DNA from: Idiomarina sp.
GTDB taxonomy: Bacteria > Pseudomonadota > Gammaproteobacteria > Enterobacterales > Alteromonadaceae
Length of the DNA: 64,000 nt
Assembly (NCBI GenBank): GCA_020832105.1
Contig: JAFIFH010000014.1
Span: 1-64,000 of the forward strand
Direction of reading: 5' to 3'
Made by a program: the position numbers and the translations under genes. Of the stretch, positions 55,972-63,908 are shown piece by piece (the first letter of the stretch is position 1; each line of letters starts with the position of its first letter). The notes below the pieces were generated by a model. It saw only the letters and a program-made list of their open reading frames with translations, was not told the origin of the DNA and made no database searches.

Positions 55972-57366
55972 CTATTGCGGACGAAGCACACCATAACCGA
56001 GGACGGTATCAGGCATCGAACTGCTCGGTTCCAGAGTCAACCCGCGTAGATACACCTTAGTGTCTGCCACTGTGTTTTGCTGAAAACAACCAGCGAAGGC
56101 ACTGACCACGGGGGTTGCCACTGAGGTTCCAGAATTTATGGTAGTGTCGCCGTCGGCAAGCAACACAGGCACATTGACCCCTGGAGCAGCAAAGTCTACG
56201 TGCTCCCCCTGCCCGGCCCACGGATACACTTGCCCCTGTTGATCAACGGCGGTGACTGCAACTACCGAAGGGTACGCCGCTGGATACTGCATGGGGGCAT
56301 GTGGGCCCAGATTACCAACGGCAGCCACGACGACCACATGTCTTTGTACAGCCGCCTCGATAGCCTGTTGCAACAAGTTATTCGGCGGGCCAGCCAGGCT
56401 CATATTGATTACCTCAACCTGCTGACTTAGTAACCAGTCGATACCCGCCAACAAGTACTCTATCTTGCTCCCCTGATGACCGCCCTGTTGTTGATAAAAG
56501 GCGCCGACCTGGAACACTTTCGCGGCCGGTAGCAGTGGCCTCAGCCCCGCCTTCTCACCGATCAAAAACCCGGTAATCGCGGTGCCATGCGCTGTCGGCA
56601 GCGCGCTATAATCTTCCATCGGCGAATACTCAACTAGCCGTCCCTGCTGGCGTGCCTTTGCAAAACCTGAATGCTCACTATGTAGATGAGTGTCAATTAC
56701 GCCAACCCGTACCTGCCTATCGCACACGCTTGGTAACGGAAGCTGATAGACCTGCTTCGCAGTGGCTATGGTGTGTAATTGATAGACATGCTGGCGATCC
56801 AACGAGTCATGCAGATGATGCGGTAGTAAGCGTTCGATGCTTTGCTGATTATCCAGGCCTTCAGGTACACGGAATGTCAGTAACTCTTTACCTAACGCAC
56901 TGAGGGTGCGCGAATCGTGCAAGTACTCAAGCAAATCAGGATGATGTTGCTGCAGTTGTTGCAAGTCGCCGGCGCCTGCAAGTAATACCCATTCACGCTG
57001 AATAATGCGCACAAAGGGTTCAATTTGTATCTCCCGGTAGCGTAATACGCCGGAACTGTCTGTAATATCAAGGATCTCAGGCAATCGCGCAGTCGCTGGT
57101 AACCCAGCGCCACGCACACCGCGTTGCATGGCCTCGGCAACATTGGCCTGCATCCGCTCTTCCGCACGTTGTGCCGCTTGAGGCAGCTGGCGTTCTATCC
57201 GTTCTAATTGGCGTAGCGCTTGTTCTGCCCTGCGTTCCATCGCTTGCTCCACTGGAATAGGTGGAACCTGAGGTCGGTCCGGGATTCGCTGTTGCGCGTC
57301 CACCGCCGGAATCAAAAGCGCACTGCCGAGTAAGCCAAATAAACCAGTGCGCTGAAGCTTGTTCAT
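55972..57366 (-). CDS. Secreted S8 serine peptidase (subtilase)
   Basis: A 464-residue exported protease. The signal peptide is residues about 1-24. A charged coiled-coil-like stretch (about 37-82: ERRAEQALRQLERIERQL) and a pro/accessory domain follow. The subtilisin catalytic domain holds Asp225 (VGVIDTHLH), His260 (TAHGTAITG), the oxyanion Asn352 (GNLGPHAP) and Ser415 (SGTSVATP), so the triad is complete. AAGG with a 7-base spacer precedes the ATG. It is divergent from the ECF sigma gene, and its upstream region carries the same promoter element. It may process cell-surface proteins of the island. Confidence 0.92.
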   Translation of the reverse strand: MNKLQRTGLFGLLGSALLIPAVDAQQRIPDRPQVPPIPVEQAMERRAEQALRQLERIERQLPQAAQRAEERMQANVAEAMQRGVRGAGLPATARLPEILDITDSSGVLRYREIQIEPFVRIIQREWVLLAGAGDLQQLQQHHPDLLEYLHDSRTLSALGKELLTFRVPEGLDNQQSIERLLPHHLHDSLDRQHVYQLHTIATAKQVYQLPLPSVCDRQVRVGVIDTHLHSEHSGFAKARQQGRLVEYSPMEDYSALPTAHGTAITGFLIGEKAGLRPLLPAAKVFQVGAFYQQQGGHQGSKIEYLLAGIDWLLSQQVEVINMSLAGPPNNLLQQAIEAAVQRHVVVVAAVGNLGPHAPMQYPAAYPSVVAVTAVDQQGQVYPWAGQGEHVDFAAPGVNVPVLLADGDTTINSGTSVATPVVSAFAGCFQQNTVADTKVYLRGLTLEPSSSMPDTVLGYGVLRPQ

Positions 57367-57410
57367 AGATAGACCTTAAATAGTGAGTAACATCGTGTAT
57401 ATGTAATAAT

Positions 57411-57435
57411 GACGATCCAGCAAGAATAAAATTCC
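57411..57435 (-). promoter_or_regulatory. ECF-type promoter of the S8 peptidase gene (-35/-10 boxes)
   Basis: Minus strand GGAAT (57435-57431), 16 bases, CGTC (57414-57411) with A next. It lies 44 bases before the S8 ATG. It is almost identical in sequence and spacing to the sigma-gene element on the opposite strand. Confidence 0.7.
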
Positions 57436-57445
57436 ACCTGTGAAC

Positions 57446-57472
57446 GGAATAAGTTAACACACTTAACCGTCA
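57446..57472 (+). promoter_or_regulatory. ECF-type promoter of the sigma/anti-sigma operon
   Basis: GGAAT (57446-57450), 17 bases, CGTCA (57468-57472), about 40 bases before the sigma start. It is consistent with autoregulation. The spacer contains GTTAA/TTAAC, a small inverted repeat. Confidence 0.72.
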
Positions 57473-57512
57473 ACTAAGTAACGTCAAAGCTGTATTGCAA
57501 GAGAGGCATGCA

Positions 57513-58031
57513 TTGAGTGTGAACCAAGCTGAACTAATGGCTATTTTGCCTGCATTAAGACGCTTTGCGTTTTCCCTTACGCATTCAGTGCCGGACACGG
57601 ACGATCTGGTGCAGAACACGATTGAACGGATTCTGACGAAGGCCTCTCCCGAACAGGTGGACGTGACCAAGTGGGCGTTCCGCATATGCCGTAATTTGTG
57701 GATTGATGAGTACAGGGCGCAGAAAGTCAGAGCAGCAGTGGCGGACAACCCTGATTTTGAGCAGCCAACCAGCGTTGAAGGTGAGCGGCAGATCATGCAG
57801 GAAATAAATCTGACATCTGTCGGTCAAGCCATGCAGCAACTACCCGCAGAGCAATTAACGGTGTTAAGCATGATTGCGGTGCAGGGTTGCAGCTACCGGG
57901 AAACCGCAGAAGCTTTAGATATTCCGGTAGGGACCGTCATGAGTCGCCTGTCCAGAGCCAGGATCAGCCTGAACAGATTGATCTCCCCAGAACCCGCAGA
58001 CGAAGGCGCGTCTTGTCGTGAGGTGCACTAA
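57513..58031 (+). CDS. ECF-family RNA polymerase sigma factor
   Basis: A 172-residue sigma factor with sigma region 2 (about 10-60: LRRFAFSLTHSVPDTDDLVQNT, the ECF core-binding helix) and region 4 (about 110-155: LPAEQLTVLSMIAVQGCSYRETAEALDIP with a helix-turn-helix). No sigma-1 or sigma-3 is present, so it is of ECF type. TTG 57513 has GAGAGG six bases upstream; GTG 57519 or TTG 57495 are alternatives. It runs directly into the anti-sigma gene (TAA then ATG, no gap). The specific ECF group is not recognised. Confidence 0.9.
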   Translation: MSVNQAELMAILPALRRFAFSLTHSVPDTDDLVQNTIERILTKASPEQVDVTKWAFRICRNLWIDEYRAQKVRAAVADNPDFEQPTSVEGERQIMQEINLTSVGQAMQQLPAEQLTVLSMIAVQGCSYRETAEALDIPVGTVMSRLSRARISLNRLISPEPADEGASCREVH

Positions 58032-58748
58032 ATGAAACATCTATCGGACGATACTTTATCCGCGTTCCTCGATCATGAGCTACCTGCTCATGAGATGGAC
58101 GCGGTGCGTGATGCGCTGGTGCAAGACCCAGTGCTAAGCGACCGCCTTGCCCAGCTTACGCTTGTGGATGAACAGGTGAAACAATACGCAGCAACAATTG
58201 ATAAGCACCCAGTGCCCGAGGCAACTTTAAAGTTACTCAGTACATATCAGGCTAACTCCCACCAGCGTTGGTGGCAAAACGCTAGCCAACGGGTATTTGC
58301 CGGGTCAGGCCAACGTTTTGCGCTGGCTGCCAGCCTGTGTTTAGTATTTGGCAGTGTGGCAGGATACCTGATGGCACCAACACACCAGACAATTGACTCA
58401 TGGACCCTTGTCACGGAGCAATTAGGCTCTGCACCAAGCGGCCAGACTATTGAGCTTGCCGATGGTCACCGCTTTACCGTTCAATTTAGCTTCCATGCTA
58501 CAGCTGGTGAGTTATGCCGGGTATATCAACTGGAAAGCGCTCAATCTATGGAGAGTATCGCTTGCTGGCAGGCACAGGCGGGCTGGCAGAATATTCTCAC
58601 CACCTACCCGGCGAGCGCCGCTGCAGAGGAGTATTCACTGGCTTCTGGCTCGTTACTCATGCAGCAACAGGTAGCGGCCTTACAAGCGACGCCCCCGCTG
58701 GACCTTGCACAAGAAGGTGCAGCATTGCAGGAACTACAGCTTAAGTAA
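58032..58748 (+). CDS. Membrane anti-sigma factor
   Basis: A 238-residue protein. The cytoplasmic N-terminal part (1 to about 94) has an anti-sigma-like helix pattern (SDDTLSAFLDHELPAHEMD). One transmembrane segment (about 95-114: FALAASLCLVFGSVAGYLM) and a 124-residue C-terminal domain follow, which is predicted to be periplasmic. No zinc HxxxCxxC motif is seen, so it is of the non-zinc type. Its ATG follows the sigma stop directly, with GAGG before it. The periplasmic domain is the likely signal input. Confidence 0.88.
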   Translation: MKHLSDDTLSAFLDHELPAHEMDAVRDALVQDPVLSDRLAQLTLVDEQVKQYAATIDKHPVPEATLKLLSTYQANSHQRWWQNASQRVFAGSGQRFALAASLCLVFGSVAGYLMAPTHQTIDSWTLVTEQLGSAPSGQTIELADGHRFTVQFSFHATAGELCRVYQLESAQSMESIACWQAQAGWQNILTTYPASAAAEEYSLASGSLLMQQQVAALQATPPLDLAQEGAALQELQLK

Positions 58749-58771
58749 CCCCCACAACTAGAAGTGTATGC

Positions 58772-60319
58772 TCACAGCAACCAGTCGATGGGCAACCAGG
58801 AGAAGAAGGTGACACTCGCCCGTTGCCACCAGGTCGAGCCGGGTTCGCTGTCGTGGCGTTGTAAATGGCCAGGATCGCGTTGTAACCAATACATCCTGCC
58901 GGAGGGTGCTAAACGCAGTTCATAAGCGCTAAACGGTACTTCAATCGCAAATAATTGTTCAGTTTGCGCAGCAAGTTCTTCGCTTTCAATGATAAAGCCA
59001 AGTTCAGTATTCAGTCTTGCGGAGCGCGGATCAAAATTAAACGAACCAATAAATACCCGTTCACCGTCTACCGCAAAGGTTTTAGCATGCAGGCTGGTTG
59101 CCGCACTGGCAAACCGTGGTAACTGCTGCCAGTCGACATTTTCTGGTGCGGTCACCACATTGGGGCGCATTTCGTACAGACGGATTCCAGCCTCTAACAG
59201 GCGCTTGCGCCATTTGGCATAGCCGGAATGCACAATGGCCACGTCGGTGGCTGCAAACGAATTGGTCAGGATATGAATTTCCACCCCCGCCTCGGCCATG
59301 CTCTCAAGGCTGCGCACCCCTGCCTTGGTCGGCACAAAGTAAGGCGACACTAGGAAAATACTGCGCTTGGGCTCGCCAATAATCTCTTGTAAGGCATGGG
59401 TGATCAGCTCATCGGGCTCAGCCTTTCCCAGACCTTTCGCTGGCGCATCACTCACCATCCGTGTTTTTGCCCAGATAATTGGCCCATAGCCTTGCAGCAT
59501 CTGACGCACCAGCTCACGGTCCTGCACACTTTTTAAGAACAATGCACTCGCTTCATGCACTTCAAAAATCTGTTCAATCAGTGCCTGTTTGGCATATTGG
59601 CCTTTTTCATTGGTCAGGCTTTCCATGGGGAACGAGGAATCACTGTTCCAAAATGCATCGAAGTCTTTGGAGACATCAGCGACCACCTCACCAATGGCTA
59701 ACGCATCCAGATCGGCAAACAGTACCCCATCAGCGCCACTAAAATAGTCATCCCCCACATTACGCCCGCCTATAATGGTGGCCTGGTTATCTGCGGTAAA
59801 TGATTTATTGTGCATGCGCCGATTAGCACGATTGAAGTCGGTGACAAAGCCAAGGCTGCGTGGGCCCCGCACCACAAACGGATTAAACAAACGTACCTGA
59901 ATGTTTTCGTGTTGATTCAGTGCAATTAGCTTATCTTCAATGGGCGCGGTATTTAAATCATCCATCAGCAAACGCACGCGCACGCCACGTTGCGCGGCGT
60001 CATACAATGCCTGCATCAGCAGCCGACCGGTTTTGTCATTTCGCCAAAGATAATATTGTACATCGAGGCTTTGCTCGGCGGCACTGGCTAGCATCTGGCG
60101 CGCCGCAAACGCATCTTTCGCCTCTGCCAGGGTGAGGATACCGCTCTTTTGCGGATACTCGCTTACCAGGGGCGCGATGAGTTGGCCAAGGGCCGTACCT
60201 TTCGTTGCGTCTGTTGGAAACGCAAAACTCGCTTGTCGTTCACTAAGTCCAGGCAGTGCTGCACAGGCGATAAGCGTAAATATAACAACGCCTAACAGCG
60301 TAAAATAGCGCCAATACAT
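58772..60319 (-). CDS. ClsC-like phospholipase D family protein
   Basis: A 515-residue protein with a lipobox-like N-terminus (FTLIAC, Cys19), which suggests membrane attachment as a lipoprotein. Two HKD motifs are visible: HNKSFTADNQATIIGGRN (His170, Lys172) and HAKTFAVDGERVFIGSFN. Length and motif spacing fit the ClsC (YmdC) group, which makes cardiolipin from phosphatidylglycerol and phosphatidylethanolamine. Its ATG follows the stop of the small membrane protein gene by two bases (TAGCTATG), so it is coupled to that gene and to the MBL gene. It converges on the anti-sigma gene. Confidence 0.9.
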   Translation of the reverse strand: MYWRYFTLLGVVIFTLIACAALPGLSERQASFAFPTDATKGTALGQLIAPLVSEYPQKSGILTLAEAKDAFAARQMLASAAEQSLDVQYYLWRNDKTGRLLMQALYDAAQRGVRVRLLMDDLNTAPIEDKLIALNQHENIQVRLFNPFVVRGPRSLGFVTDFNRANRRMHNKSFTADNQATIIGGRNVGDDYFSGADGVLFADLDALAIGEVVADVSKDFDAFWNSDSSFPMESLTNEKGQYAKQALIEQIFEVHEASALFLKSVQDRELVRQMLQGYGPIIWAKTRMVSDAPAKGLGKAEPDELITHALQEIIGEPKRSIFLVSPYFVPTKAGVRSLESMAEAGVEIHILTNSFAATDVAIVHSGYAKWRKRLLEAGIRLYEMRPNVVTAPENVDWQQLPRFASAATSLHAKTFAVDGERVFIGSFNFDPRSARLNTELGFIIESEELAAQTEQLFAIEVPFSAYELRLAPSGRMYWLQRDPGHLQRHDSEPGSTWWQRASVTFFSWLPIDWLL

Positions 60320-60321
60320 AG

Positions 60322-60426
60322 CTACTTATTGCGCTCCCGTTCGCCTTCACGAATGGTGTAGATGAGAAATGCCGCTAACACACCGATAAAGGCGACCGGA
60401 ATCGCCACTAACATAAAAACGCCCAT
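60322..60426 (-). CDS. 34-residue single-pass membrane protein
   Basis: A 34-residue protein: MGVFMLVAIPVAFIGVLAAF is one hydrophobic helix, followed by LIYTIREGERERNK, a charged cytoplasmic-like tail. AAGGA with a 6-base spacer precedes the ATG, and the start follows the MBL stop by one base (TAGCATG). The stop is two bases before the PLD start. This tight placement and the good ribosome-binding site make a real gene likely. I recognise no family. It might be a partner or regulator of the ClsC-like enzyme; that is inference. Confidence 0.72.
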   Translation of the reverse strand: MGVFMLVAIPVAFIGVLAAFLIYTIREGERERNK

Positions 60427-60427
60427 G

Positions 60428-61783
60428 CTAAATCCTTAAAATACTCATATAGTCAGGTATGTCGACATCGTATTTTGTGGTTTTGGTTAAATAGTCTCGC
60501 ATGGCTTCCAATGCGTCTGGTTCGCCGTGCACGAGTTGTATATTGGTCCCTGGTGCCAGCTTTGACTGCTTCAGCCAGTCACCGATTTCGGCATAATCTG
60601 CATGCCCGGAGAGTCCATCAAGGTTACGAATATTCGCCTTCACCTCAATCCACTCACCGTGTAATTTAATATGTTCACAACCGCCAAGCATCTTAGCTCC
60701 GCGGGTACCGCCAGCCTGATGCCCACTGAATAGCACGGTACTGCGATGGTCGCGCAACCAATGCTTAAAGTGATGCAAAATACGCCCGCCGGTGGCCATT
60801 CCGCTACCTGCAATAATAATATGCGGCCCGGTTTGGTTGCCAATCTGCTTGGAGTCCTCAACGCTATGCGTGTACTTAATCACCGACTCCATGTGCTGAC
60901 ATTGTGCAGCGGTAAGCTTATGGTGTTCATGAAAGTCGCCATACATGTCTGACACCCGAATGGCCATTGGACTGTCCAGGTAAATCGGCATCCGCGGTAT
61001 GCGTTTCTCGTCCATCAGCGTCACCAGCATATGCTGTAACAATTGTGCACGGCCTACTGCAAAGCTCGGTACCAAAAGTACGCCACCAGCTTTCGCGGTT
61101 TCATTGACAACATCGGCTAAATCTTGAAAAGGTTCGCTCTGTGCATGGCGCCGATCGCCGTAGGTCGATTCCAGTAACAGACAATCAAGTTCAGGCAGTG
61201 GTTGCGGCGCACGCATCAGGATATCATCAGGTCGCCCTACATCACCAGAGAAGCCGACCCGTTTCCCTCCGTGGCTGGCAATCACAGAAGCCGCGCCTAA
61301 AATATGACCTGCGCTTTGTAACTCAAAGTCAATATCGCCAATTGAGAACTGTTGTTTGAAATCCACTGGACTTAGTAGCTGCAACGCCTTTTTAGCAATT
61401 TTTTCGTCGTAAAGTGGTTCAGGGTCTTCATGTTTGCTGAGCTTATGTTTTTTCAGGTACTTTGCGTCTTCTTCCTGAATTCTGCCGGAATCTGGCCATA
61501 ATACAGTGCAAAGGGCAGCGGTGGCGGCGTGGGTCCAGACCTGCCCGCGAAAGCCATGTTTATACAACACGGGTACGTACCCTGAATGATCAAGATGCGC
61601 GTGAGTGAGAACAATACCATCCACGTGGTTAATACCGAGCGGTAAGGGTTGCCAGTTGCGCCGGCGCAACCATTTGTAGCCCTGGAACAAACCACAATCC
61701 ACAAGCACTCGAGTTGTTTCAGTTTCAACTAAAAATCGTGAACCGGTAACAGTTTCCGTACCACCTAAAAAAGTAATTCTCAT
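60428..61783 (-). CDS. Beta-CASP metallo-beta-lactamase-fold RNase-like protein
   Basis: A 451-residue MBL/beta-CASP protein. The zinc motif is HAHLDH (His61, His63, Asp65, His66) in VLTHAHLDHSGYVPVLYK. Further ligands lie in AGHILGAASV and SGDVGRP. The beta-CASP part includes IIAGSGMATGGRILHHFKHWL, and the C-terminal RNA-specificity part has SGHADYAEI. This matches YSH1/CPSF-like RNA endo/exonucleases. The start is ATG 61783, with GAGGG 7 bases upstream. It is co-transcribed with the small protein and the PLD downstream. The gene upstream is a glycosyltransferase, 24 bases away. Confidence 0.9.
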   Translation of the reverse strand: MRITFLGGTETVTGSRFLVETETTRVLVDCGLFQGYKWLRRRNWQPLPLGINHVDGIVLTHAHLDHSGYVPVLYKHGFRGQVWTHAATAALCTVLWPDSGRIQEEDAKYLKKHKLSKHEDPEPLYDEKIAKKALQLLSPVDFKQQFSIGDIDFELQSAGHILGAASVIASHGGKRVGFSGDVGRPDDILMRAPQPLPELDCLLLESTYGDRRHAQSEPFQDLADVVNETAKAGGVLLVPSFAVGRAQLLQHMLVTLMDEKRIPRMPIYLDSPMAIRVSDMYGDFHEHHKLTAAQCQHMESVIKYTHSVEDSKQIGNQTGPHIIIAGSGMATGGRILHHFKHWLRDHRSTVLFSGHQAGGTRGAKMLGGCEHIKLHGEWIEVKANIRNLDGLSGHADYAEIGDWLKQSKLAPGTNIQLVHGEPDALEAMRDYLTKTTKYDVDIPDYMSILRI

Positions 61784-61807
61784 CACATTGCCCTCATCCA
61801 AAGGTCA

Positions 61808-62737
61808 TTAGCGGCCTATTGTTTTACGCCACTGCACAATCAATTTATGACACACCCGCAGCCAGGGGTATACATTTACCACACTATAATGAAAAGGTTT
61901 CTTCACCTGCTTATCGCAGGTCATTAAAAAGTCTTCTGCTACTGGTAATTGCTGCATATCCCGGGCTCGCAATCGATTCACCTGCTCTGCCTGCATTGGC
62001 ACAAATTTTTTCGGTTCATTGCCAGCTAACCGTTCGGCGAGTTTCACCGGCGCGGTCTTCTGTTTACCGCGAAATACAGGCACCTGCGGTAAGAACATCA
62101 CGAAAGGGTCACGCATCATGCCCATGCGCCCAAACCATTGCATGGCTTGCTCCGCATTTGCCACTTCGCCCTGACTGAATTGCCAGCTTTTTGCCATCAA
62201 GCGTGGTTTGTGGGCGATGACCACGTCGGCATAACTGATACCGCGAGGATGCTTTTTATTCGGGTAATGACGAAAATAAACTGGGAAATCATCGCTGATG
62301 TTGGTAATACGAGCATCACGGCGGGCACGCTGCCCTTTCAAAAACACCGGGTTTAAAAAGCCAGCATCAGGAAAGGCAGCAAAGAAATCATTGATATACT
62401 GGTAATCAGTCGCATCTACCGGCCGCACAATTTGCATGTCGTCCTGTAAAAACAGGCAATAGTCAGACTCGCAATCTTCCAGTGCCAACTGCATATTTTG
62501 ATACAGCCCACCATGGCGAGCTTTGTCCGCTGACTCAGGCTGTAAAACCGGCACTGCACACTGCGCTAAAAAGGCAATCGTGGCCGCATCGTCTGAGTGA
62601 TCGTCGACTATTTTGACCACCGCCTGGGGTATCATGCTGCGCACTGAATCAAGGGCGTGGGCCAGAAAGTCACCCCGGTTAAACGAAAAAATATATACGC
62701 TCAAGCGTATGGCCGGGTCTGGGATCATTGGGTTCAC
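61808..62737 (-). CDS. GT2-type glycosyltransferase
   Basis: A 309-residue protein with a GT-A fold start (LSVYIFSFNRGDFLAHALDSV), DDHSDD after the second strand, and a DxD-like CLFLQDDMQ. These place it in family 2 of inverting glycosyltransferases. No membrane segment is seen. The acceptor and donor cannot be predicted, and the gene is not in a polysaccharide cluster. GTG 62737 is used as the start, with GAGG 12 bases upstream; the ATG four codons in is an alternative. It follows the VWA gene by one base. Confidence 0.85.
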   Translation of the reverse strand: MNPMIPDPAIRLSVYIFSFNRGDFLAHALDSVRSMIPQAVVKIVDDHSDDAATIAFLAQCAVPVLQPESADKARHGGLYQNMQLALEDCESDYCLFLQDDMQIVRPVDATDYQYINDFFAAFPDAGFLNPVFLKGQRARRDARITNISDDFPVYFRHYPNKKHPRGISYADVVIAHKPRLMAKSWQFSQGEVANAEQAMQWFGRMGMMRDPFVMFLPQVPVFRGKQKTAPVKLAERLAGNEPKKFVPMQAEQVNRLRARDMQQLPVAEDFLMTCDKQVKKPFHYSVVNVYPWLRVCHKLIVQWRKTIGR

Positions 62738-62738
62738 G

Positions 62739-63908
62739 TTATTGCAGTTCCTCTATCGCTGCGCTGATGCCGTCAAGGGTTAGCGGGTACATCCGCCCCT
62801 CCATAATATGCTGAATATACTCGATGGACTGATAATATGGCCAGCGCGCCTGGGGCTGTGGGTTTAACCACACCGCTTTGGAATACTGCTCGAGCACCCG
62901 GCGCATCCACACTTCACCAGACTCTTCATTCCAATGCTCCACGCTGCCACCGGGGTATGCTATCTCATAGGGGCCCATGGTTGCGTCACCAACTATCACG
63001 ACTTTGTAGTCACTTCCATAGGTATGCAGCAGGTCATACACCGAGGTTTGCTGGTTAAAGCGACGCTTATTACTGCGCCAAACCCCTTCATAAATACAGT
63101 TGTGAAAATAGAAAAATTCAAGGTGCTTAAACTCACTACGGGCAGCTGCAAATAACTGCTCACACTCGGCAATAAAATCGTCCATTGAGCCGCCGACATC
63201 GAAAAATATCAGCACCTTAACGGAGTTATGCCGCTCAGCCTGCCACTGAAGATCGAGCAAGCCGCCCTTACGTGAGGTTTCGCGAATGGTACCGGCAAGG
63301 TCGAGCTCCTCTGCAGCGCCGGTGCGGGCGAAGCGACGTAGTTTGCGCAAAGCTAACTGCATGCTGCGATTATTCAGCACTGCCTCGTCATCGAGATCTT
63401 TAAATTCGCGCTTGTCCCAGACCTTCAACGCACGCCTTGCATTGGAACCGTCCTGGCCAATACGAATACCCTCAGGGTTATAACCATACGCACCAAACGG
63501 TGAAGTGCCGCCGGTGCCTATCCATTTATTACCACCCTGATGGCGCTTTTGCTGTTCGGCAAGGCGTTCTTTAAACTTTTCCAGTAGCTTATCGAGATCC
63601 CCTTCGCCCTGTAACGCGGCTTTGTCCTCTTCGCTCAGGCTGCGCTTGAGTGCTTGCTCTAACCACTCTTTAGGAATGGCATTGGCAATATCAATTTCAT
63701 GCACCCCTTCAAAATACTCGGCGAAGGCACGGTCAAACTTGTCGTAATGGCGTTCATCCTTGACCAGCACCATCCGTGCCAGGGTATAAAATGCCTCCAC
63801 ATCCGCAAATACCAGTTGGCGATCGAGTACAGCCAACAAGTCGAGCAATTCGGTGAGACTACATGGCACCCCATGGCGGCGTAAGCAGGTAAAAAAATCT
63901 ACTAACAT
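62739..63908 (-). CDS. VWA-domain (CoxE-like) protein
   Basis: A 389-residue cytoplasmic protein with a helical N-terminal half and a von Willebrand A domain. The MIDAS motif DxGxS appears as FFDVGGSMDDF, with IVGDATMGP further on. The layout (helical N-terminus followed by a VWA with an AAA+ partner) matches CoxE/MoxR-type pairs that act in protein maturation or metal-centre assembly. It overlaps the stop of the upstream gene (TAATG), and that gene's C-terminus fits a MoxR-type ATPase. The client is unknown. Confidence 0.85.
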   Translation of the reverse strand: MLVDFFTCLRRHGVPCSLTELLDLLAVLDRQLVFADVEAFYTLARMVLVKDERHYDKFDRAFAEYFEGVHEIDIANAIPKEWLEQALKRSLSEEDKAALQGEGDLDKLLEKFKERLAEQQKRHQGGNKWIGTGGTSPFGAYGYNPEGIRIGQDGSNARRALKVWDKREFKDLDDEAVLNNRSMQLALRKLRRFARTGAAEELDLAGTIRETSRKGGLLDLQWQAERHNSVKVLIFFDVGGSMDDFIAECEQLFAAARSEFKHLEFFYFHNCIYEGVWRSNKRRFNQQTSVYDLLHTYGSDYKVVIVGDATMGPYEIAYPGGSVEHWNEESGEVWMRRVLEQYSKAVWLNPQPQARWPYYQSIEYIQHIMEGRMYPLTLDGISAAIEELQ

